Below, piece by piece: positions 49,042-59,085 of a stretch of 64,000 bases of DNA. Under the pieces are notes generated by a model that made no database searches, was not told the DNA's origin, and saw only the letters and a list, made by a program, of their open reading frames with translations. Origin of the DNA: Branchiostoma belcheri (taxonomy: Eukaryota; Chordata; Leptocardii; Amphioxiformes; Branchiostomatidae). A program made the position numbers and the translations under genes. Location of the stretch: contig NW_017803157.1 of assembly GCF_001625305.1 (NCBI RefSeq), positions 505,991 through 569,990 on the forward strand. Reading direction: 5' to 3'. Position 1 is the stretch's first letter; each line of letters starts with the position of its first letter.

Positions 49042-50540
49042 AATTGTATCGTCTGATTGTGACAAACTTTGCTCGGACAATTCTATCGGTTGTTCCTACA
49101 CTGGAGACGGGACCAGATGGCCCTATGCTATGACGTCTACGATAACGGATACACACGTATGAGATTCAATAACGTTATCTTTCAAAACATAAAAACATGA
49201 AAACAACAGCTGTAGGGAAGAGGTAAAAGTTACAATTACACATTTGTCATACAAGACACATGATGCTTTAATCCACATTTCCCACTACGTGGTTAACTTG
49301 GGAAACCTTAGCTTTTACTATACTGTGTACAAATGATGGTCTAGTCGGTCGAAACGCTGTTGATAAATGTATATTGACGGAACATTCAAGCATCATAAAA
49401 CTGTTGCCAAAATTTGTCCTTCCTGAGCCTTTTAGTTTTACAGAATGGTGCAAAATCCATACCCTGTACTACAAGGACTCATGTTAGTGCCCATCCTTTA
49501 GCGGTGGAACTTAGCAGAAGCTCGAAGTGTGATATACCGTTAGATAATGTATTCTGAAGACAGGACCCAATGAGGCGTGCCGGATACCACGTGACTTCCT
49601 CTCGCGAAGTCTCGTGAGAAAATGACCAACTGGCGTTCAAACTTCGTAGATAGCGATATCTCAGCTAAATACACTTAGCGAAAAACCTGTTGAAATTTTG
49701 TCAAAAATTTGCCAGCAATGTTGACTCTATATCTACCGCGTACCGACCTTGCCAGGCCGAGCGAACGATAGGTCAGAATGAAGCCTGGCTATATGATATT
49801 GCTCACGTATAGTGTGCATCTTGTACTCTTATTGGGCGGGCTATATGAGCTACATTTTCCCAGGAAAAAGTTTTCAAAACAATATTGTATGATCACGAAC
49901 AGCTTCTGAATGTTGCTTATTGCGTTTGTTCTTAATTACAAACTCTCAAGAAAACATTCAAGTTCTTGCTTCTTTACAGTGTCGTCATTTTCACTTCAAG
50001 TGCTACAGTGCAAATACGATACATGCTGCATTCTTTTTCATATATCTAGCAAATTTGACCTGTCGAGCATAAGTTTGTCTTCATTTTATTGGAAATATCT
50101 GGAACTGCCTTTCGGATGTTTCACATGAACCATTTGCCCTTTTCACGGATGTAACATCTGTATCATTAATGTCATAATACAAAGTCCATGGATGTCGTCA
50201 TTTTTGTAGAGAAGGGAAGAATCGTTAAAGAGATTCTTTTAGTCTATGCTATGTATTGATTTTGTCATAATAATACTAATGAGTGAAATAAATTATGTGT
50301 TCATTATCGTAATAATGGCAATTTATAAACTGGTGCGCTAGTTAAATGGTAATTCATTATTTTTCACTGGTTTTCAAAAGCACAATGATACCCTCTTACT
50401 TTTTGAATCGCCCCTTTATTTCCGCCATATTGGGTGTGGCAGGGTGGTGGTAGATATTTCATCATCAAAAATCCACACACGGTACAAAAGCGTTCCTAGA
50501 AAGAAGCTTCTGTCTCGATTCGTCTGACCTGATCAGTTCA
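49042..50540. other. Divergent intergenic region between the kringle protease and peptide gene A
   Basis: 1.5 kb between two start codons facing apart. It should contain both promoters. About 49550-49625 resembles part of the fold-back family (CACGTGACTTCC block also near 40580 and 56840). I found no confident TATA box for peptide gene A. Confidence 0.6.
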
Positions 50541-52445
50541 ATGATGAAGTCTTTCCTGGGTTTCTTGGCCATTGCCGCTATTTTCTACACCACAGAGGTG
50601 CGTGAGTTTTTTTACAATTCTTTTACTTAAATGTAAACTATAACTTATAGAATCATTGTGAGGCTGTAGAGGGGCTATTCCAAACATTGGTACCGTTTAA
50701 CAAAACGCAAACATATTGAGGACGACCTTCTGCCACTATTTTGTGTCTTTAGCTGCAGTAGTTGTGTTAAACCAGTCGAAATGTATGAAAATAGTCACTC
50801 CTCGCACGTAATTCTCACTACAGGCTCTGCTTTTCGAGTCCTTCTGCTCTACCGATGCGGACTGTGAACCTAACGAATGTTGTGAGCGGAGCATCGTTCT
50901 GAACAGCTGCAAGCCCAGGGTAAGGATATAAGTGTCCATTGGAGTAGTATTCAGATTGTTACGTTATCAATGACAGCGTTAACAGCACGTTATGAAAGAA
51001 ACGTGGTGCTCTGTACATGTCGTTTTTTTTGTTATTGTTGAATGTGCATGTGCATGTATGGTCAGGTTACTTGACCAATTTTTTCAGTGCTCAGAGTCGA
51101 TTATACCTCAGTTTAACAGTTCAGAATTGTGTTATGTTGACCTATAGATTCTAGGAAAATATTGTCAATTACACCAAGAAGGCAATTGCCCCCTTAAAGT
51201 ACAGACCGCCATCCTTTCATTAAGACTGAAAAAAAAGTATTAAAACAGAACGGGGGGAACTGCTCGACGATTAGTACTATTTACTCAATGTTTGCGCATA
51301 CACTGACGCGGAGGCTCCCGTGTATTTCCCCCACAAAGCCCGGCCTTTACGACTACTGCAACAGCAACAGCCTCACGCTGACCGGGCTCTGTCCCTGTGA
51401 CGAGGGGCTGGAGTGTGTCGACTACAACCAAAACTTCGTCTTCGACATTGTGACCGGCGACAGCTGGTGCGTTGCCCTGCCGGACGTCTAGGCGAGGTGT
51501 CCCGGAGAAACTACACACACTCCTCTCGGTCATTGTTGACGTGAATAAAAGTCCATGCTGAAAACTGTGTCCGGTGGATCTTTCATACACATGCCCTTCA
51601 TGTACTTCTAGCCGTAGCCTCTCACCCGCCAGCAAACTTTCTCTTACTTGAAGACCTCTAGAGACACATGATACCTGGCAATCGCCATGATTGACCCCAT
51701 AGCTATGTCACTATTTGATTTTCTGTATGAAGCATGTCTTATAGGTATTTCTTTTCTTTTCTAGCATTGTTAGTAGAGAAACGTGGAACACGAAGGGAAA
51801 CCTATTGAACTATGTCAAACCTTGGTCGAAAAGAGAAATGTACTTCGCTTTGCGGATTCTGTTCTTTATCGTTTTTGTACCGAACACAAGCAACGGTCAG
51901 CATCAGATCGACGCTCTTTGTATGTGCGCCGCGTGAAGGTAGACGCAGTGTCAGAAAAGATGTAACTGCGCGTGCTATGTACTAAAAAAAGCAAATGTTT
52001 ACTTTTAGTGTCCCTGAATCTATGTATGCGCAGCGACGCCCCGCAGCGAGAAAAGGAAGCAAAACAAGATAACAGGTTGTGAAGAGGAAAAAATGTAATA
52101 TTCTATCAATGAGTTTTTTTTCACCGTACAGCCCGGCCTGTACGAGTACTGTTACACAGTTCGGGGGATGTATGCGCAACGACATCTAGCGGCGAGAAAT
52201 GGAAGTGTAACAAAATTACATTATGTAGAGTGAAACTGTAACATTCTCTGTTTTTTCTCGTCCTGTAGCCCGGCTTGTACGAGTACTGTAACATCGGCAG
52301 CCTGACTCTGACCGGACTGTGCTCCTGTGACGAAGGTCTGGAGTGTGTGGACTACAACCAGAACTTCGTCTTCGACGTGTTCACCGGGGACAGCTGGTGC
52401 GTGCCCATCCCAGACGTGGTCGGATCGGGCGGAGGATTTCAGTAG
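50541..52445 (+). CDS. Secreted ten-cysteine peptide A with two alternative last exons
   Basis: Exon 1 50541-50597 (MMKSFLGFLAIAAIFYTTE, signal peptide), exon 2 50824-50919 (C-x5-C-x4-CC-x8-C), then either exon 3a 51339-51491 (101 aa total) or exon 3b 52269-52445 (109 aa total). All introns are phase 0. Spacing: C-x5-C-x4-CC-x8-C-x9-C-x10-C-x-C-x5-C-x17-C, ten cysteines. The x4-CC, x9, C-x-C and x5 intervals equal those of prokineticins, and the overall order matches the prokineticin/colipase/Dickkopf C-terminal fold; no AVIT N terminus is present. The two last exons differ mainly at their C-terminal tails and in a few loop residues; each is followed by its own AATAAA (51544, 52537). Function unknown; an extracellular ligand or binding protein is the reasonable guess. 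It is the most divergent member of the cluster and the only one on this strand. Confidence 0.85.
51339..51491 (+). CDS. Peptide A last exon 3a
   Basis: Starts PGLYDYCNSNSLTLTGLCPC and ends SWCVALPDV with TAG. Poly(A) signal AATAAA at 51544-51549. The upstream pyrimidine tract is poor (CCCCCACAAAG). Confidence 0.85.
   Translation, partial: PGLYDYCNSNSLTLTGLCPCDEGLECVDYNQNFVFDIVTGDSWCVALPDV
52025..52233 (+). pseudogene. Truncated copy of the peptide A last exon with intact acceptor
   Basis: About 140 bp upstream of exon 3b, the intron end and the first 26-28 exon bases are duplicated (PGLYEYC at 52132 onward, acceptor ACCGTACAG), then homology to the exon stops and the duplicated intron sequence (TATGCGCA, GCGAGAAA) resumes. 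If spliced in, the frame runs to a TGA at 52231, giving a peptide lacking the last four cysteines. Confidence 0.65.
52269..52445 (+). CDS. Peptide A alternative last exon 3b
   Basis: Starts PGLYEYCNIGSLTLTGLCSC, ends WCVPIPDV plus a glycine-rich tail GSGGGFQ. The acceptor TTTTTTCTCGTCCTGTAG is strong. AATAAA at 52537-52542. No signal-peptide or exon-2 copy lies between 51491 and 52269, so it can only be used by splicing from peptide A exon 2 (or it is a remnant of a partial gene duplication). Confidence 0.75.
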   Translation, partial: PGLYEYCNIGSLTLTGLCSCDEGLECVDYNQNFVFDVFTGDSWCVPIPDVVGSGGGFQ

Positions 52446-53040
52446 GCCGCCCCCCTCCCCACCGCCGCCTATCACCGTGGCCTGTTGACGGCATATTCTG
52501 GTCACAGATTTGCAAAATCCAACTGTTGATTGATCAAATAAAATGTGAACTGATCTGAAAAATGACTTCGTCGTATTGTGTATGCTACAGTATATAATCA
52601 TGGAATATTTATTTGATAAACCGTGTTTTCGATTCGATTTGGTAGGTTTAGTGGGCTATATCATCAATTCATATCTTTCAGTATCACATCTATTTCACTA
52701 CATGTGCGCAATCCCAACAACGAGCACTATCAGAAAAAGTAGTAGAAACAGTTGAAAGGGCCGCAAATGGTCAACAAAATACCCTCGACCTATTCATCTG
52801 TGTTTGGAGATCAAAACGTCGTACAGTAGCTGGGATACTGTAAAAGGTCGTAAACAATGATACTGGGTAAGAGTTAGAGAGGGAATCGGACAATGCTTTT
52901 ATTTTCACTGAAGTATCACCTCTGACTTTCTTATGCACATTAAAACAATCTAACACAGACATATTGGAATGGCTGCACGTATCGTAAAAAAACTGCGCAG
53001 ACTACCGCATGTGTCATGCCCCAAGCCTATGAGCAACGCC

Positions 53041-53191
53041 TGGTCCCACTACTCTCCAAGCAGAGTTTGGTGGGGATGATTGTTGCCTTTTTATGTATGC
53101 CCCGTTTGGTGGGGTTAGCGACCAAAAACGGGACATGTCTAGGAAGGTAACGATCTTCCCCACCACCCTCTGCTTGGAGAGTAGGTCCCAC
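53041..53191. mobile_element. Fold-back element
   Basis: Arms about 50 bp (53041-53092, 53144-53191) sharing CTACTCTCCAAGCAGAG and GGTGGGGA, separated by about 50 bp with its own GTTTGGTGGGG hairpin. Noncoding. Confidence 0.75.
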
Positions 53192-53950
53192 AAGGTATTG
53201 CCAAAAAGAAATTCCCTATGGGGAATGCATTGGTTGAATTTTTAGAATATTTGCACCTCAATCGCAGTACTATACCAACGGCTCCGCCCCTGAGGCGTCG
53301 CCAAAAAGGTCGAACGTGTCGAGGGCTGTATCTCTTGCGGAGTTACCCGGACAAACATGTTCTATTCCGGTAGTACGGTTGCGCAAGGAGAACGATGCCG
53401 GACATCGAGATATTTGGGCAACTTTATCTTATCAATTCCTACCGGTATTTGTACGGTATTTAACAAAGGGTTCGAGTGGGTTTGCTTTCTAATTTCCTGT
53501 GACGCAAATCGGCATCAGACCCGGCCAACTCCCTTCAGGAACAACTCCAAACAACAGTTAGAGAAGGCGTGAGAGTCTGTGCACCTGGTCATTACGTCAT
53601 CATGTATGCTTTTACGTCTTTCTTTTTTTTCCTTTAGAAACCCAGAAAACGTACAATAAGTCATGGAAATGGCACTTATATTTAGTTCTATCTAAACTTC
53701 ACGACCTCCTTACTTGAGCGGCAAAGGATACTACAGAAATCTGCAACAGGTATGAAGAGTGATAAATCCAACTGGTGACTATAATTTCTTCCCTGACATC
53801 AACCAAACCAAACCTAGTATTGGGGCACATCTTTCGTGAAACATATAACTGTAGTGGGAAAGTCCAGAAAGTCAATGATGAGGTCTGTGATTTGGCTCAT
53901 ATCTATTTATTATTAAGAGTCGACACAGCATTTTGCGCATTTGAGAACGA

Positions 53951-54049
53951 GCCTTTCCCAAGGGCACAAGACCGGTGGCATGGCAGGATTCGAACTCGGG
54001 ATCTCTTGGTTCCGAGCCGAACGCCCTGTCGTTACGCCACACGACCCCA
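53951..54049 (-). mobile_element. tRNA-derived SINE, family 1 (head)
   Basis: Minus strand GTGTGGCGTAACGACAGGGC...GAGTTCGAATCCTGCC...GTGCCCTTGGGAAAGGC: a well-preserved tRNA-like head and body start. Not a tRNA gene: no foldable acceptor stem or 3' end. Confidence 0.75.
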
Positions 54050-54230
54050 CAAGAACTATCGTTTGGAAGGTCAAGTTATACAGTTCCCTTTATCCTCTCT
54101 CCCTCATACATTCTGACAATCAATGACTCTGACACAAGTGTATGCATACGACGCGTAACTTTATTTAGTCCTCAGCATTATTGGAAGGACCTTTTTTCTC
54201 AGAGCGGATCGGAGGAGACGCTTGGTCAGA

Positions 54231-54659
54231 TTACATCCCATCCCCGCTGCCGGGCGCGACGGGGGCCGTCACACACCAGCCATCGCCGCTGAAGAAGTCA
54301 GTGAAGGAGCTGGTGCCGTAGTCAGCACAGGCCAGCCCTTCCGCACAGGGGCAGTAGCCGGTGATAGACAGGGCGTCGTTGTTACAGCTGTCATACAGGC
54401 CGGGCTGGGCAGCAAGAGAACAACGGATGATAAACAAGAATTCGGAGATCTCAGACCTCCATGAAATATTTAGATCTTGTGTGATGGTGTGTGAAGTCTT
54501 TCGTCATCATGCAAGGGAAGCAACACTATCTAGGTGGTCAAAACATAGCGCTATAAGTTGTAGACGTGATCAATGACCTTTCCCCTCTGCGACAGACTGA
54601 ACCCAACCATATCCATTACAACCTGACCTAAGGGTCATGCAGGCACGCACGCACACACA

Positions 54660-54708
<49 letters not shown>

Positions 54709-56108
54709 CGCTGTTTATCTTAAGCTGGTATGTTACGCCGAAAGGTGGTTATGTTGGCTATACAGATACAAACCTGTAGTCTGAAATCCACCCTAGTTAG
54801 CTGTCTGTCCGCTCACAAAAAGTTGGGGAGCCATTTTTGAGGAGCGGACCTATAAGCTAACAAGGGTGGATTTCAGGGGACAAAGCCTGATGTTTTTCCT
54901 TACCCTGTCCTGGCAGGTGTTGATGATGAAGGATCTAACGCAGCACTGGTCAGGATCACAGTCCACGTGGCCGTTAGGACACAGCCACGCCGCCTGTACG
55001 GGGACAATGTACCACCAAATCACACATTTCCAAGCCGAGCTGAATCGTAGCAAACTTTTCTCTACGATAAAGTGTTCAGTCTATTATTATTCCCATAAAC
55101 ATTGTGTCGCTCTAGTATGTTTAATGAGACAATGTCCTTAAAAACGGTTTTAAAGCGATATTATGCAAGATGTTTGCGCCCAAACTGTAGATATATGTGT
55201 ATAAACAATCGAAATTTTCTCATCTAGATTGTCATTTTCTCTAACTTTCAACATATTAGCGTCGCTGTTAAGCTTTTTCCCGCGACTCAGCGCAGCGCGA
55301 GAATAAGTTGCGCCAGGCCCGCTGTATTTTTTTGAAGGCTCCTAAGAAGAAAGTACACAAACAGCGGTTTTCGTTCTGATATCTTCGGCAGTATTCCAAC
55401 ACGAAACGACGTTGATCTTTTACTCCCCAAACGTCATTATGAACCTAGGAAGGCTTATAGTTCAAATAAAATGTGCGAAACAACGATGTTTGAAATAGTA
55501 AAAATCTTACATAATGTCGCTTTAATACTTATAGTTCAAATGATTCACAGATGTCTCAGATTACTACTGAATTTTGATACAAACATGAAAGAAAAGTCAA
55601 CTTGAGAGAAAACCATTTTTTATTGATATGCAATGAATGTTGATGGAAGAATTTTGCAATGAGCTCTACAGTGACGGTTGACACACGGCAACATCTACAT
55701 CTTTTTACCATTGAAATAGCGTCGTTTTTTCTTCATGCAACCTTTTATATTGGCTCATTTCCTTGTAGTAGTTAAAGCGTTTGGCATCAATTGTTTTAAC
55801 TTAAGATCTTTTGAGAACTTTTTCAGCTTCGGCTAACTTCTAGATCTTTTTACCATTGAAATTATGTCGTTTTTTTTCTTTAACTTTAACTTCTTTTCTT
55901 TTGGCTCGTTTCCTTGTAGTAGTTAAGGCGTTTGGTATCAATCATTTTTAAGATCTTTTGAGAACTTTTCTCATCTTCTCATCACGGCCATTATAGAACA
56001 CCTTCTTATATCATATAAGAATATTTGGACTCCGACTGTTACCTAGAAGATATCATTACTACTTACGTTAGCAGCTGCCACAAAGGCGAGAAGAAGAACG
56101 ATTTTCAT
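54231..56108 (-). CDS. Secreted ten-cysteine peptide B
   Basis: Exons on the minus strand: 56067-56108 (MKIVLLLAFVAAAN, signal peptide), 54904-54993 (AAWLCPNGHVDCDPDQCC...), 54231-54404 (PGLYDSCNNDALSITGYCPC...GDGWCV, stop at 54231-54233). Phase 0 throughout, 101 residues. Spacing C-x6-C-x4-CC-x8-C-x9-C-x10-C-x-C-x5-C-x17-C. By analogy with prokineticins the expected disulfides are 1-4, 2-5, 3-7, 6-9 and 8-10. The mature chain probably starts at or just after AAW. TATA-like CATAAATACA lies 61 bp upstream of the ATG. Confidence 0.88.
54405..54903 (-). other. Intron 2 of peptide B
   Basis: Contains the CA/GA microsatellite 54642-54706, a short fragment of the 60061-type repeat (about 54723-54770) and a fold-back (arms 54782-54801 and 54854-54875, TGAAATCCACCCT...) whose inner sequence (GGAGCGGACC, GCTAAC) also appears in the fold-back at 63490-63590. 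Confidence 0.7.
54642..54706. repeat. CA/GA dinucleotide microsatellite
   Basis: GCAC/CA run passing directly into a GA run. Confidence 0.95.
55150..55527. mobile_element. Terminal-inverted-repeat element in peptide B intron 1
   Basis: Ends TTAAAGCGATATTATGCAAG and, inverted, CTTACATAATGTCGCTTTAA form about 23-bp terminal inverted repeats bounding roughly 378 bp with no coding capacity: a non-autonomous DNA-transposon type element. Target-site duplication could be TA or TTAA; the termini make it ambiguous. Confidence 0.65.
55701..55985. repeat. Direct tandem duplication, ~145-bp period
   Basis: CTTTTTACCATTGAAAT...CCTTGTAGTAGTTAA...AAGATCTTTTGAGAACTTTT occurs at about 55701-55840 and again at about 55846-55985, with small differences, in peptide B intron 1. 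Confidence 0.75.
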
Positions 56109-56168
56109 GATGCTCTAGATGGGTGACCGTCAGTCGGAGTATGGAGGAATTCTAGACTACGCGGTCCT

Positions 56169-56255
56169 GTATTTATGATCACTACCTTCGTGACGTAGTG
56201 CATGTATGTTTGTAAACATTCTAGTCCGGTTTTTGTTTGAAAAATAAACATCCTA
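56169..56255 (-). promoter_or_regulatory. Promoter module of peptide B
   Basis: TATA-like CATAAATACA (56169-56178) and an upstream block CTAGTCCGGT...CATCCTA (56221-56255 as read on the plus strand) are both shared with peptides C and D. Confidence 0.65.
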
Positions 56256-57152
56256 ATCGTACGTTTTCCGTGGATGTGGGTGGAGCCATCTTCCGTATCT
56301 TATCTGGGTAAAAACTTTCTGTAAATTTTGTTGCCGGTCCACGCAAGGTTTGCTGATAGAGCCAACTGTTTTAAAGACGGAGGGGTGGAAAAATCTAGTA
56401 TAAGTATTAAAAAAAGACAGAGGTATATCTAGTAAAACGCCAGAACTGGAGGAAATTAACTGCGCTTTCTTCAAGGCTTTGTGGGTTCTTGGGTCCTGGC
56501 CTAAAATAAGTTTAGTTTAATAAGATGACTCAACTATTAGCTATAACTTTGGCGTCACCCCCTGTGCTATTATAAGTATAGCTTAAACTAGCTAAAACAG
56601 GTCCTGAATTCATACGTCATAATCAGAGGTCGACGCCCACTCGGATTAGTTATATGGTCTCCCGTTTAGTTTGTTGGGTCAACGAACTTCCAACGCTAGC
56701 TGTTTGAAGCTTCCAAAACTATTGCTCCAACCATGGAGGTAGAAACTACCTCCATGCTCCAACGTAACACAAAGAAATTCTCTCTCCTACAGCTTTCGAC
56801 CAAATCACTCTGGTCTTCCTCAGTAGACTTATCCATTGAAACTTGTCACGTGGCTTCTAGGTCAGAGAATTTCTTCGTGTTGGATCAAAAGTTTTAGCTT
56901 GTAATTACCAACACAGATGAACTTTCATGATAGTAGTTTCAAAGCTTTATAGATGATAAAACCCACTGAACGTGACAGCCATAGTCACTGCGTGATATGA
57001 CGTTCTTTTAGTGGTACCTAGCAAGATTTTCTGACTAAAAGTTACACGACACAAACACAATGTGCGTACATACGATCGACGTGTTAATTTATTTAGCCCT
57101 CAGCAGTACTCAGCTGCTTCGAGCTAAAAGATTTTCTTCTCGGAGGGATGAG
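56256..57152. other. Intergenic region between peptides C and B
   Basis: A perfect 11-bp hairpin CATGGAGGTAG-AAA-CTACCTCCATG (56732-56756) and a fold-back family copy at about 56755-56945 containing the best-preserved CTGAGGA...GAAA hairpin (56791-56823, minus strand). Peptide C's AATAAA is read on the minus strand at 57088-57093. Confidence 0.7.
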
Positions 57153-58466
57153 TTAAGCGCCGTTCCCGCTGCCCACGTCGTGGACACACCAGCCGTCGCC
57201 GTTGAAGAAGTCGGAGAAGGAGCTGGTGCCGTAGTCAGCACAGACGTAGCCGTCAGCACAGTCGCAGTAGCCGGTCACAGACAGGGCGTCGTTGTTACAG
57301 TTATCATACAGGCCGGGCTGGGCGGGGAGAGAAGAAAAATGTGATACAAAGAATCTGCCAATGTTAATTTGATTATATGGATGACATCCTCTGGAAACCC
57401 CAAAACTGATGCGAGCGTGCGACTAATAAAAGTTTGGCAAAATCTACGTGATCATGAAGGTAGAACAAATGAGTTAACACACAGAGTGTGGTGTGGTCAA
57501 TAGTAGACTCTTCATTTTAATTTCTTCACGTTTTCTTCTTTTCGTTTGGAATTGAGTATGGTCAAAAACTTTTTGTGCCGATCATACGTGCGCGGATGCC
57601 ATATAATCAAATCATCATGACCATCATCATAAGTTACATATGCATAAAATACGTATACATGTCGAAAATAAAAAGAGTGGTACTTGTGATAGTTAAACTA
57701 TTTCTAGATGGTTACGGTTTTGCTTACACAGACATATGTCATTGTTGTTGAAGCTGGAAAGTTTTATTTACCCTGTCATGGCAGGTGTTGAGGATGAAGG
57801 ACCTGATGCAGCACTCGCCGGGGTCACAGTCCACGTCACCGTTAGGGCACAGCCACGCCGCCTGGCGGATGAGAACATAACAGCAAATCTTACACCAGTT
57901 GGAAACTTTAGCCTGCTGTCAAACCATATACATGATCCTACCAAATATATGACACCGACACTACTTGGGGGTTTCCAATATACCAGAGACAAGGGCTGGG
58001 AGGGGTTTAGTCGTGACGTGGGAGACTAAACCTAACCTAACACCAATCGTATCTCTAACCCTAGCCCTGAACAATGATCCCAACCCTAACCCTAACTCTA
58101 ATACCAGCCCTAACCCTAACTCTAGCCCATGTTTGAAAGTCTTTTCAGCCTTCGGGATGAATTGTCAACTGTTCTTACACCTTAAAACACTTTTGAAACT
58201 TTCTACATCAGACAGCGAACTTTGAAAGCACATAATAAAAGCACTTAAAACCGTAATCGTGCGATAAAGTCTGCCACTTTAACGGTCAAAATTAAGCTAC
58301 GGTTCTCGATGGACATTTTACTTCTTTCTTGAAAAAGTTCAAATCATTTTCAGTAGGAAAAGTAAGAATTAAAGTTTTTCTCTAATATATAGTTGAATAC
58401 TAGTATCTAGATATTTGTACTCACGTTGGCGGCTGCCACAAAGGCGAGAAGAAGAACGACTTTCAT
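57153..58466 (-). CDS. Secreted ten-cysteine peptide C
   Basis: Exons: 58425-58466 (MKVVLLLAFVAAAN), 57772-57861 (AAWLCPNGDVDCDPGECC...), 57153-57317 (PGLYDNCNNDALSVTGYCDC...GDGWCVHDV, stop at 57153-57155). 98 residues, same exon lengths and phases as peptide B for exons 1 and 2. Ten cysteines with C-x6-C-x4-CC-x8-C-x9-C-x10-C-x-C-x5-C-x17-C. Very close to peptide B, so a recent duplicate. Intron 1 holds telomere-like repeats and intron 2 a terminal-inverted-repeat element. Confidence 0.88.
57371..57608. mobile_element. Terminal-inverted-repeat element, copy 1 (peptide C intron 2)
   Basis: Bounded by GATTATATGGATGACATCC and its inverted counterpart GGATGCCATATAATC; 238 bp, noncoding. Related copies: 39770-40119, 58723-59085 and a partial one at 44584-44772. 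All four lie within the protease/peptide half of the window. Confidence 0.75.
58026..58130. repeat. Telomere-like interstitial repeat
   Basis: Degenerate CCCTAA/ACCCTA units (about a dozen, in CTAACCCTAACTCTA-like runs) in peptide C intron 1. Confidence 0.75.
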
Positions 58467-58525
58467 GGCGATGTAGTTAGCGGGACGGTCAATCGGCGAA
58501 TAGAGGGACCCCGGACTGCTACACT

Positions 58526-58659
58526 TGTATTTATGCACTTGCGCATGAACTTGCCGACCTTGCAAATAAAGATTATCAACATAACAGTGCGTACTGAGTG
58601 ATACGGTTTATGTGTGTAAACAGGCTAGTCCGGTTCTTATGGTATTTCAAACATCCTAC
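58526..58659 (-). promoter_or_regulatory. Promoter module of peptide C
   Basis: TATA-like CATAAATACA at 58526-58535, 60 bp before the ATG, and the upstream block CTAGTCCGG...CATCCTA at 58625-58659. Confidence 0.65.
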
Positions 58660-58722
58660 TGCCAGCGTTTCCATGGCAACGGGATGGGCCGTCTCCGGAC
58701 TTTATCTGAGGCCAAGTTGATT

Positions 58723-59085
58723 CGATTATATGTATGACATCCGAGCGTGCATGAATTTTCGTCCGTTAAAAAAATTGATAATTCGACCACACTGTACATG
58801 TTAATCGTACAAAGCAGCTGGAAAATTAGCAAATATGTGCCGTATATTGCACACTACATATCCTACTTATGTCGTAGGATGCCAAAATCAGAAAGAAGAA
58901 AATATGAAGAATGAAAATAAAGAATCTATTATTCGCCATACCATACTCCCCGTGTTTAGTCATTTGTTCAACCTTCATGACAACTTAAATCTCATAATGA
59001 AGGCAATTTTTTTTGCCAAACTTTTTTTATTCGCACGCTCGCATCAGTTTTGGGGTTCCCAGAGGACGTTATCAATATAATGAAA
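58723..59085. mobile_element. Terminal-inverted-repeat element, copy 2 (intergenic)
   Basis: Begins GATTATATGTATGACATCC, contains AAAATTAGCAAATAT and CGCATCAGTTTTGGGG blocks shared with 39770-40119, ends near 59085. Noncoding. Confidence 0.7.

Larger units (their letters stand above)
52446..54230. other. Tail-to-tail intergenic region between peptides A and B
   Basis: Holds the fold-back at 53041-53191, the repeat pair partner at 53231-53312 and a minus-strand tRNA-derived SINE body at about 53951-54049. The 3' UTR of peptide B must begin near 54160, where AATAAA is read on the minus strand (54160-54165). No gene was recognised. Confidence 0.7.

Noticed and set aside
49042..49080. Upstream in-frame ATG for the kringle protease
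   Set aside because: Would place a polar MSEQSLSQSDD segment before the hydrophobic core; the ATG at 49041 gives a standard signal peptide.
51492..52268. A separate complete peptide gene ending in exon 52269-52445
   Set aside because: No signal-peptide exon or first-half cysteine exon was found in the interval, so alternative last exon or partial duplicate is the better reading.
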